Below, piece by piece: positions 11,491-21,848 of a DNA stretch of 64,000 bases (its first letter is position 1; each line of letters begins with the position of its first letter). Position numbers and translations under genes: made by a program. Location: contig JANUWF010001101.1 of the NCBI GenBank assembly GCA_026120185.1, positions 3,720,001 through 3,784,000 of the forward strand, given 5' to 3'. Under the pieces are notes generated by a model. The model had not been told where the DNA came from. It worked only from the letters and a program-made list of their open reading frames with translations, and did not search any database. This stretch comes from Voacanga thouarsii. Its lineage: Eukaryota > Streptophyta > Magnoliopsida > Gentianales > Apocynaceae.

Positions 11491-11497
11491 CTAATAA
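11026..11497. repeat. 236-base tandem duplication in element K
   Basis: TCTCTGTAATGAA starts at 11026 and again at 11262. The two units are nearly identical over their full length. Differences are scattered single bases plus a small indel (GACTCAGCTGG versus GACATCAGCTGG). Confidence 0.9.
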
Positions 11498-12214
11498 GGG
11501 CTAAAATCATCATTATTTTTTAAGTTATTTGAGGTTGTTTTAAGACACATTTGTTGTAATAATTAGGCATATTCCTTCCTATTTGACATTTTACTTGTAG
11601 AAAGTGTTTTTGGTAAATTTATGTAAATTTGAGTGAAATTTGAGCAAAATTAGAGAAATTCCAGAATGCACATGGCGCTAAGTCCAGCCAAGGGACCAAC
11701 GCCGAGTCCATTCTGGTCAAGCAGACGACATAGAGCAAAATTTTAGGGGAAAAATAGAACAGACCTGGCACCAGGTAGGTCGATTAGACCTGGCGCCAGG
11801 TCCACTCTAGAAGGCAAAAATTCTATGCACGAATTTAGGAATTTTTCAATGATTTAGTATTTTTCGAATCCTACTCGGCCAAAATTTTCCAAACTACAAA
11901 TTTAACATCCAAGAGGCCTATAAAATCAAGAGAAAACACAAGGAATTAGTGGTGTATCCAAGAACTAAAATTCCAAACACTCATTAAAGAAGGAATTCAT
12001 CAAATCAATAATGATTGTTTAAAAGAGTCTTCAAGGAGGAAGAAAGAAGCTTGTCCCTAAGTGCTTTCTTTTATCTTTGTTTTTTTTTCCTTAAATAATG
12101 ATGTATTCAATTTATTATTGTAATTTAACATTATTTTAGATTCATGATTTTGTGTTAATTTAGTTCTTTGATCAATTCTTTATTATCTTTGGTGTTTGAT
12201 TACTTTTTATCATT
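11492..12214 (+). repeat. 5' LTR of element B, left part
   Basis: It begins TAATAAGGGCTAAAATCATC, a decayed TGATAGGGGCTAAAT start, and runs to TATCATT where the CACTA element interrupts it. It holds two GC-rich palindromic modules (11763-11776, 11787-11802), a TATA box in CCTATAAAATCAAG (about 11907) and a variant of the 13-mer (near 12050). With 27705-28390 it reconstructs an LTR of about 1.41 kb, the family size. The left flank TTCAC cannot be paired because B lacks a clear right end. Confidence 0.85.
11787..11802. repeat. Perfect 16-base palindrome in LTR of B
   Basis: GACCTGGCGCCAGGTC is its own reverse complement. A near copy, ACCTGGCACCAGGT, lies 25 bases upstream at 11763. Both are in U3, about 100-150 bases before the TATA box. 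Confidence 0.85.
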
Positions 12215-12234
12215 AACTACTAGAAAAAAATGAT

Positions 12235-13165
12235 TTACCAACCGATAAAATCGGTTGATAATTAGCTAAATTTGATTGTAATCATGATTTACCGACCGAT
12301 TACCAACCGAATGGCATCACATGCAAAGAGCTTAGCTTGTCAATTTTCCAACCGAAATTTTTGGAGTTGGTAATTTCGGTTGGTAATTACTATTCGCAAT
12401 TCGGTTGTTACTGTAAAATCTTTAGTTGGAAATTTGGCATTAAGCTTGGTATTTGAGTTGACTATTTCAGTTGGTAATGTAAAATCTTCGGTTGGAAATT
12501 TGGCATTAAGTTTGGTATTTGAGTTAACTATTTCGGTTGGTAATTACCAACAAACATTTATGTTACCAACCGATTGATGCAGTTGGAAATTATCAACTGA
12601 AAATGTAGTTTGCAAATTTATAATTTTTTGTTGGTAAATTTATATTGAATATAAGATTGTAATTTACTAATTTACCAACTGAGACATATTGCTACCAACC
12701 AATATATGTGTAAGTAATTACCAACTGACTTTCGGTTGGTAATTATTTTTTTTTTTCGGTTGGTAGTTTTATTTATTTACCAACTGAACATTCAGTTGGT
12801 AATTTTTCAACTATTTTAGTTATTTAAAATCTGATGGTAATTTGTTGTTGGTAAATTACTAACCAAGTTGTTCAGTTGCTAATTCTTTTTTTCTTTTGGT
12901 AGTTTTCTTTATTTACCAACCAAATATTTAATTGGTAATTTTCTAACTATTTTAGTAATTTAAAATCTGTTAATAATTTTTTGTTGGTAAATTACCAACT
13001 AAGTTATTTGTTGGTAGCTAGTTGGTTTGAAAATTACTAACTGTTATTTAATATATTACCAACCGAATTATTTTCAATTACCAATTCAAATACCAACCGA
13101 ATTCTATTCAATTACCAACTAATTTTTCAGTTGGTAATTTTTCTTTGATTCGGTAGAATTTTGGC
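12235..13165. repeat. 3' subterminal repeat array of the CACTA element
   Basis: Dozens of copies of a motif near TTACCAACCGA/TCGGTTGGTAA, in both orientations and often as face-to-face pairs. Such arrays are the expected binding sites for the smaller CACTA protein. Variants CAACTGA, CAACCAA and CAGTTGG suggest C-to-T decay. Confidence 0.9.
12413..12545. repeat. 66-base tandem duplication within the 3' subterminal array
   Basis: GTAAAATCTT(T/C)(A/G)GTTGGAAA begins at 12413 and 12479. Each unit spans to TATTTC(A/G)GTTGGTAAT. This creates a repeated 22-residue shadow in the open frame at 12380-12577, which is not a gene. Confidence 0.85.
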
Positions 13166-14033
13166 GCATCTGAACATATAACCAAACACCTGCATTTGAA
13201 AAATTCATAACTTAAAACACATCCACAAACCCAACATAAACATCATCCTTCCACAAATTCACAAATCCAACACAAATATCATCCTTCCACAAATTCAAAG
13301 CAAATATAATTCCATCACAAAAGACCACAAATCCTAACCAAACATCATCTTTAATTAAACATAAAAGATTATCATAATATGAAAGTGAGATGAAGTGCAA
13401 GTCCAAGGTTTAACAACAGTGAAGGAAAATTAATTTTCTGGTGGATTTGATCCACTTAGGTCGTTAACCTTCTGTGTTAGCAAAGAAACCTCCACTGTCA
13501 ACCGCTCATTTGCTTTCAATTCTTCTTGAATCTGTGTGTCGCAGCCTTTTGCACCAACTCATTTATAGTATTTTGAAAGTCAGTTGTCTCCACATATTGC
13601 AAAGGGTCCGCCGATGAAAAAGATGATGACTTGCGCAAAGTAGATTTCTGTAGACAATTGGAGCTTAGGGATCCCATGCCATAAATTGCATTCCCTTTCT
13701 TAGGATGGCCTACAACTCGCAACCAAATAGCAGCCTTGTTTATTGGTGGAGGTTGCTCCCCTTCAACTATCTGGCTAGCAAGTGATGCCATCTCTTTCTT
13801 CAATTCTTCTTAGTAATGATGCTAACACATAAACAAATGCAGAAATATCAAAATAAAAAATGAATAAGAATTTTGGAATAAACACCAGGAAAATCTCAAC
13901 TATATTAGTGATTGTGAAGCTTAAAACAAAAAACATCCATTAGAATTAGAATCATCTGGTTGTAACATAACAAGTGAAAAAGTAACACCATCATTTGAAT
14001 ATTTTGCCATCTTTTCAATCAGAAAAGTTTATA

Positions 14034-14210
14034 TGACATGGTCCACATGCACCCCCCAACCCCCCCTTCATAGTTCATGCATAGCAAACACATGATAACC
14101 AAGCTCCCCCCCCTTTCTTTATTTGACTTGGTCCACAATGCACCCCCTCCAACCCTCTTTTTCATAGTTCATGCATAACAAACACACTTTAACCAAGCTT
14201 CCCCCTCCCC
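14034..14210. repeat. 88-base tandem duplication with C-tracts, in a TNP1-like intron
   Basis: GACATGGTCCACA (14036) recurs as GACTTGGTCCACA (14124). Each is followed by long C runs, a shared TTCATAGTTCATGCATA, then CCAAGCT and a second C run. Confidence 0.8.
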
Positions 14211-16262
14211 TCTCCAACCATTCTCCTCGCCCCCTTCCCAAAGTCCCACAAAATGGCTATACATATAGAAAGTAATAAATAGGCACGTCAAGGTCTTCCA
14301 CTTTGGATGGGAAAAATGGAAGTAGTAAAGCTGCCTTCACTTGAGCTAAATATAATAGATATAGTAGTATGGAATAAAAAATACTAATGACCATTATTAA
14401 CTTATGAAACTTACATATGTTTCCTCGGACTGCTTGTCAACAAAGACAAGTTCTGGGCCTTCAAGCTCAATGTCTTCACCTTCTAACATTTGGCGTTCTT
14501 TCTTAAGCACTTGCTCAACCTTATCTTCAGTGTTTGTTGTGTATGTGAAGACATATATTTCAGTGTGTGAGTAGTCCCTATGATATTTTCCCTCCTATAT
14601 TTGGTTAATCATAAAATAGTATTAAAGTACATTGGATATATAAATATTAATTCTAAGTATTTTTAGAACAAGTTATTTTCATAAATTTGAATTAAAGTAC
14701 TAAAAATAAGAAAAGTTACTAGTTTTCTCTTGTGCATTGTCGCTGAAATGACATGAGCCTCCTAAACCTTCACAATCGCTATTTCTATTTGCCTTCATTA
14801 TCTTTGAAATCTTCTTAAATTTGTCACCATCCTAAATTGCTCACAGCTTGTTATAGTCTTCATCCTTCACAAAGTTATAATGAAACTTTCCCCTTACAAA
14901 CTTAGTCCATCAAATAAGTGTTGATCTTGCCACCTTTCTTGTCCCATTTTGATCTAATGAGTCCATCATGCATCTTATCCCACTGGAACTATTTCTGCAT
15001 ATTAGCCATAAGAATTTTCAAAACATTATATAGATGATTAATAAAGAACACTTATAATAAAAGTAATAAAAGAAACAATTACCGTCCACTCGACAAACCA
15101 AACATCCTTAATTGTATTTGGGACCTTTGACCAAGATTCATACGGTCCAAGAAACATTGATTGTATGATTGGTCGAATGGAACGTGCAGGCATGTTGCCT
15201 GGCAACCTCTTAGCTTTATCTTCTTCGCAAAGGATTCTACAATGCAAGAAAAAATTAACAAAAACAACCCTGATGTTATATAGAAAAGTGGCAGATTCTT
15301 TTATTTAAAAAAAAAATAGTTTCATCTTTACTTCCTATGCTCATTGATTGCAGCAATACTGTTTTCTTTTGGGCAATGGTAGTGATTATTCTAAATTTGG
15401 AGGTGATCCAAAAATTGAAATTAAAGACACAGAAATTTAAGAATTTGAATCAAATTATATAATAATTCATTTCATTTCACAGAAAAAAATGAAGGCTTTC
15501 AACAAGAAATGAAGGCTTTTGTTTGAGTGTTTTCCTGATTTTTGTTGTCAGGTTCATAATATATGTAGATACACTAAATAAACAGTTGTAAACTATAAAA
15601 CAATGGATGATAAGCAATGGCTGATTTCTAAAGTATTGCCACTCTTTTCATTGACAATCTTCACTGCAATTGGGAAAGTAGTAACCTAATTCTGTATGGC
15701 TTGCTAACTACCACTTCAATTGCTACCACTGGAATCTTATGCTGATGATTGTGTCTAAAATAAGTTGAAAAATCTTTGCGAACCGTTAGCTTGACTTGAA
15801 TGATTCAGAAATACCTTTTCCTTTATGACCATTTTCTCATAAAATATCATTTGATTCTGAATCATTTTAATCCAAACAAGAAAAATGCCATCAAAACTAA
15901 GTGGCTTCTAGAATTATGTGTTATGCCTACACTTAGTTTGCTATATATTCGTAATTAGTGCTATTCACATACTTCAACTTGATAGGTTAAATCTTTAGCA
16001 AGTTTATTAATATGATCAGAAATGATGCATGGGACAGGAATGGAAAGATAAAAAGTTAGGGAAAAAGGAAATATAAGACTAGGAGAAGAACTTGAGTAGT
16101 TATGCATGATTTAGCTACTCTCTCACTATCCACTATTCTTTGCTTTTGTCATTTTAGAGAGGATACCAAAAGTTGACAATATAAGAAGCTCAGCTTTTAC
16201 TTTCAATATATTTTCTTCCATTTTACTTCATGTACCCAAACTCTCTGTTATACTTCAAAACT

Positions 16263-17460
16263 TAACAGGCATTGATTTCAATATATTAAATGACACCAGA
16301 AATCCCTTTTCAATTATCATCTCTGGTATTCAAATAATGGTGTTTAGTCAGTGGTATTACAAGCAAACTGGCAGTGTTTTGACTAAAATGAATCCTCATG
16401 CCAACATTTTATGCATTTATTATGTGAGATAATAAGAGTAATGATCAATTGTTAGAAAAACGTTTACTTCCTTTGTAAAAAGAGGATGGAAAACTTTGCT
16501 GCATCAAAGGAATTTGATAGAAACCTCCTGAATTAAAAAATGTTTCATCCCTCTTTCCTGCATTTTTTTCACAGAAATACATACCAAAAGAGAGCTAAAA
16601 CACCTAAAATAAACTCTCAATGATTGGTTCAAACAACAACAACAAACAACCAGAAAATTTTCTTATGAACTTCAGCTTTGTTTTTGCAAGTTTCTCCAAC
16701 AAAATTCATAAAGTTGATAGAAACCTTCATTGCCATCAAACCTCACCAACAAAGTTGTTGATATTCTAAAGGGTTTACTTGCTCATAAAAAGGTGGTAAA
16801 GGATTTTTATGACAGGAATTTACAAGTGTACATAAGTATATCTTCAAATAACAATGGCTGATAAAAGGTAATGTCAAGTGAAGTTCTCGTAATCTTAGAA
16901 AACTTCATTATATGGATCCTTCTTATGCCTTTTCAGTTATTAAATGAAACCAAAAATCCCTTTTCAATTGTCGTCTCTCGTGTTCAAATAATGGTATTTA
17001 GTTAGTAGTATTACAATCAAAATGGCAATGTTTTGACTAAAAGGCTTTCTTGCCCAGATTTACTTCTACTTCTTATCCACTTAAGTTAAGGCCCTTCAAC
17101 TCAGGATTTAATAGGATTTAAAACGTGATAAAAGTTAGATGACATGGGAAACAGTGATATAGAAAAAAAAGATAGAAAAATCTAAACTTAAGAAAAACTA
17201 AACTTAAAAAGTAGAAAATTTGATGCCTAAAAGGATTTGATAGAAACCTCCTAAACACAAAAATGTTTGAGCCATCTTTACTGCATTTTTTTCACAGAAA
17301 TACACACCAAAAGAGAGCTAAAAACATCCTAAGTAAACTCCAAACAATTGGTTCCAACAACAACAACAACAATAAACAGCCAGCAACTAGAAAATTTTCT
17401 TATGAACTTCAGCTTTGTTTTTGCAAGTTTTTCCAACAAAATTCATATAAAAAGAACCTA
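16263..17460. repeat. Segmental duplication within a long TNP1-like intron
   Basis: 16283-16390 resembles 16937-17045 (CCCTTTTCAATTATCATCTC versus its near copy, then a shared TTTTGACTAAAA). 16510-16715 resembles 17238-17445 (TGATAGAAACCTCCT, GCATTTTTTTCACAGAAATA, AACTTCAGCTTTGTTTTTGC). The spacing differs (654 and about 721), so indels followed the duplication. The open frame at 17263-17487 lies in it and is not a gene. Confidence 0.75.
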
Positions 17461-18190
17461 AAGATAATGTCCATTTTAAACAATTAAGCTTAAACTCCTG
17501 AAGCAAATTCATAATCTAGCAGTAAAAAAGATGAAGTAAAAGAAAAGAGAAACCACTAACTCATCTCCCTCAATAAAACAACATATCTTGCCCTGAGATG
17601 GAGTATTAATTACAGAAGATGAGGCAGATGGTTGTGCCATAGTAGGAATAGAAGATGCTTGGGCATGATTACCATAAGGTGTACCATCGGGTTGACAATC
17701 AGATGGTATAGCATCAACGTGGCCATCAAGAGGAGTATCATCTGATTAACAGTTGCATGAACACTTTGAGGAGTGTGATATACATTATCAGCATGAGTAT
17801 TCTGAGCACATTCATCAACAGCAATATGGTTTTCCTTATTCTCATCCAAAATAGGTGACAACTACTATTTAGTAGCTGCAGTGACTGAAGTAGTATATTT
17901 CAGCAAAGGCGTCAAATCTTTTCGAGCAGACACTAATGATCATCTACCATCTGAGGGGCCACCAAGAGCTGCTCGTCCTCTCCTTGTCAAAAGTGAGAAA
18001 CCAAAACCCCTACCAGTTTGATTTTTCTTTCCACGCACCATTTCTAAAAAATACAATAAGTAATGAAAAATATTAATTAAACACTTAATTAAAAGAATAC
18101 AAATAAATGAAAATATTAATTGGAGATAAACAAACCACAAATAATGCAAGAATAAGATAAAATAACTATAGACAATCTAACCCTACCATG

Positions 18191-21100
18191 CTAGTCGCTA
18201 AGGTAATTAGAATCACTGCTTAGTTCTTTTTCAGAGTTATCTGTTGATTCCTCTAACTCTTCTTCATCAGAACTACTTATGAACTCTCCCTCACTCTCTA
18301 CTAGATCAACATTGTCAATAGTATCCACTTCATCAAAAATGCCATTGGGATCTCTAAGACTATCTATTTCATCATCCAAAATATCAAAACTACAGCTTAG
18401 ACTTCATCCTCTTGAAGTGCACTATCCATTGTCCCCATCTCTATGTTTCTTCTTGCAGTCACATGACAAACACGCAACCAATCTACTGAGTCTTTCCTTT
18501 AGCTTAGATAAGGTATGTAATACATTTAGCTTGCTTGATGTGCAAGTGCAAATGGCTCATATTTTCTCAAACAACGCTTGTGATTAATATCAACCATTTT
18601 ATACTTTAGATGGATTCTCATGCCAACATTTTGCACTGGATCATACCAATCACAATGAAACAAGTAAGCTCGTTTAATTGGTAGCCCTGAGCAGTCCAAT
18701 TCAACAACTTCCTTTAGCACACCATAATAATTCATTGTGTCTTCATCATTGCTATTTGAACCTTTTATGCACACACCACTATTAGTTGTGGATTTCCCTT
18801 TACTATGGGCAATAGTGTGGAAGTTGTACCCATTCACAAAAAACTGTGAGTATGTGTGAACAGATCTCTTTGGGCCCCAAGCAATGTGTTTTATTTCCTC
18901 ACTTGAAATGTTGTTAGTTGGATCATTTGCCTAGATGACATAAAACATGGAGCACTTATTAATTATTTGAATTAAATAAAAAACAAGAGTACCTAAGAAG
19001 TTGAATTATGCTTACATATCTATTAAAACCAATGAACAAACTATCTTTCCAGTGCTAATTTGATGTCAAAGGCAGAAATTCTTGACAAATGAAGACGTTT
19101 TTCAGCCTTGAACAATCTAAATAGTATATAAAAAATAATGTGTAAGTTATATATCCCCCATTATTTGTAATCACTAAGAAAAATGAATACTCACTCTACA
19201 TAGGGTTGGACCTCTTCGGTGTTCAACAACATATATAATGCAGCTACATCATGTTCTTTGTCCCATAGAAATCTGGTTTTTGAAGCACCTGATGCCCACC
19301 CAGGATAGCTAAAAGTTGAAATTTTTGAACCAAATAACTCTGAACTACCACTATCATCATTTCTATCAACTCTTCTACTCATTGTTTTAACACAGGGTTC
19401 AAAGTAATGCGAGCAAAAACTTGACACTTCTTCAACTATGCTTACATTACATATTGAAGCCTCAACATTTGCCTTATTCTTCACCTTCTTTTTCAAAGTG
19501 TATAAGAACCTAAGGATAAAAATGGCATGCCAAAAAATAAATGCCATCAAATAAGGTAAGAATTATTTAACTGACCTCTCAAAGGGATATATCCATCTAT
19601 ATTGCACAGGTCCCCTAACTAGAGCTTCATACGATAAGTGAATTGGGAAATGCTCCATTGAATCAAAAAAGCTTGGAGGAAAAATTCTCTCTAACTTGCA
19701 TATTACCACAGCAATGTTTTCTTCCAATTTAAGTATTTGGTCATCATGCAACATTCTAGAAGTCAAGTCCTTGAAAAATAAAGCTCAATTCTGTTAGTGC
19801 ATTGCTAATAGCTTTTGGGAGCAAATGCCAAAATGCTATGGGAATCAACCGGAGCATGAATACATGACAGCCATGAGATTTAAGGCCAAACAATTTGCAT
19901 TCCTTCATATCCACACATTTTGACAAATTGGAAACATAACCATTAGGAAATTTTAATGATTTGATCCACTCACACAAGATTTTTCAAGCATTTTTTTCCC
20001 AAAATAATAGCATGCATTTGGCTTCTTTGTACCTCCTTCAGATAGCTCCAAATCCTTTCATAGACAAATCTCACTTAAATCTCTCCTTGTATTTTTCACC
20101 ATACTTAGTTTTTCTCTTAACATCAAATATAGTATTAAATATATCGTCAAAAAAAAAAATTATGATATACATAACATCAAGATTATGTCTAACGAGATTT
20201 GTTCTCCATTATGGCTAACTTCAAAATATAATTTTCTTGCCCTAATTATGAGACTCCCGTAGCCTTCCAGTACATCATTTCCACCATTTTCAAGCACAGT
20301 AGGCAATTTTTTCACTCGAGCCCATATTTCAACCCCACTTAGTCTATGTGGAGGCGGTGATTCCTCGATTCAATTCTTCCTAAATGAGTTTTTATTCTTT
20401 CGAAAAGGGTGATCAAGAGGCAAAAATTGTCGATGACAATAAAAAAAACTTTGCTTTCGAGAATGTTGAAGCCTAAATGCCTTTGACTTCTCCATACAAT
20501 ATGGACAAGATAATCTACCAGTTGTGCCCCATCCAGACAACATGCCACAAGCTGGAAAGTCACTTATTGTCCACATCAAAGCAGCCCTCATTTGAAAATT
20601 TTTCTTGAGTAAAATGTCATAAGTTGAAACTCCTACTTCCCATAACTGCATTAACTCATCCACTAGAGGTTGCAAATACACATCTAACTATTTCTTAGGA
20701 TTTTTGGGACCAGGAATTATGACACTCAGAAACATGTACGGTGATTTCATACACATCCCAGGTAGTAGATTGTAGGAAGTTACTATCATAGGCCAACAAG
20801 AATACTATTTACCAGATTGGCCAAATGGAGTGAAGCCATGAGTGTAAAGTCTAAGTCTTACATTGTGAGAATCGGTAGAGAATGAAGGATGTGCATGATT
20901 GAAAGACTTCCAAGCCTCTACTTCAGAAGGATGACTAATAGTCCTAGGAAGAGGTTTATTCTCTGCATGCCATCTCATATGCTAGGCAGTAGCTTTTGAT
21001 GCATATAATCGCTATAATCTTGGTGTTAATAGAAGATAATGCATTCTTGCATATGGCGCATTTTTCTCCACACCCAAACTCCTTTTTTTTAGTTTCCATC

Positions 21101-21848
21101 TAGGATGATTACAAAACTTGCATTCTGTAAACTACTCATAATCTTTTCGAAAAAAGCATACACCCATTGATAAAACATTCAATTTGTTCATATGGAAGCC
21201 CCAAACCTGAGACAAGTTTTTTTGTCTTATAAATTTTTTTTGGCATTTTATCCCCTTCAGGTGTAATGTCTTTGATGAGTTGTGCTATAGCATGAAAACA
21301 AGCTTCAGGCAAGTTGTAATCTGACTTGATCGTTAAAAATCGAGCAACCGTGGATAATTGGGATTAATTATCATACACAGGCCACAATGGTTCATCTGCT
21401 GCTTCTAGTAAATCATAAAACTTTTGTGCACCTACGTTAGGCAACTCATCTGTTTGCATATGTTCATCCAACGTCCAATCCCATCCAACTACATCAAAAA
21501 GCATATCCCTAAATGGATTGCTTGCCTCATGGGCCATTTCACAGACATTAGGAACCTTACCGGTAGGCTTTGCTCTATGGGAAAGATATATGGCTCCCCA
21601 TAGGAATACCATTGATAATAATTTGGAAGAAATCCTTTCTTGCATAGATGAAGCTTTACATCATCAACACTTAAGAATTTTCAATTCCTACACTTTGAAC
21701 ATGGACATTTAATTTTCCCCCCACTAGTGAAGTCCAATTGTATGCTTGCAAATTGGACAAATTCATTAATATTGTTCACAAACTCTCTTGTTATCCATTT
21801 TTTACCATGTAGGAGCCTATTGTACATCCACACTCGATTAAGCCTCAT
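18191..21848 (-). pseudogene. TNP2-like CACTA transposase, decayed
   Basis: This is the main transposase of CACTA elements, which cuts at the terminal repeats. Domains run in the standard order. The N-terminal transposase-associated zinc domain includes WMYNRLLHGKKW and GGKIKCPCSKC (21690-21848). The TNP2 core (Transposase_21) includes DMLFDVVGWDW, PNVGAQKFYDLL, PLVDELMQLWEVGV and DFPACGMLSGWGTTGRLSCPYC (about 20370-21530). SLKFPNGYVSNLSKCVDMKE and CHVFMLRLIPIAF follow (19756-19977). The DUF4218-like part includes PPSFFDSMEHFPIHL and RGPVQYRWIYPFER (19563-19766). The DUF4216-like part includes GLPIKRAYLFHCDWYDP and MVDINHKRCLRKYEPF (18526-18837). An acidic tail ends with a stop at 18191. The ATG at 21848 is chosen because it precedes the conserved WMYNRL. 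Many stops interrupt it, and introns seem to separate some parts. Confidence 0.88.

Larger units (their letters stand above)
13430..18041 (-). pseudogene. TNP1/Transposase_24-like CACTA gene, multi-exon, decayed
   Basis: In En/Spm elements the second protein binds the subterminal repeats and helps excision. The start is MVRGKKNQTGRGFGF at 18041, followed by a stop. Exon-like pieces follow in order: SPILDENKEN (about 17850); ARSIRPIIQSMFLGPYESW and IKDVWFVEW (15038-15247); KANRNSDCEG (about 14780); SHTEIYVFTYTTNTEDK through LEGPELVFVDKQSEETY (14410-14570); and KAAIWLRVVGHPKKGNAIYG with MGSLS (13516-13803). The end is a coiled-coil-like LKANERLTVEVSLLTQKV and a stop at 13430. The GHPKKG-IYGMGSL block and the IIQSMFLGPYESW block match the plant Transposase_24 (Ptta/En/Spm) family. 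Introns hold two duplications. Stops and frameshifts make it inactive. Confidence 0.75.

Noticed and set aside
12235..13165. Regularly repeated short motif resembling a CRISPR array
   Set aside because: Repeats occur in both orientations at irregular spacing, with no unique spacers, at the end of a CACTA element in plant DNA; they are subterminal transposase-binding repeats.
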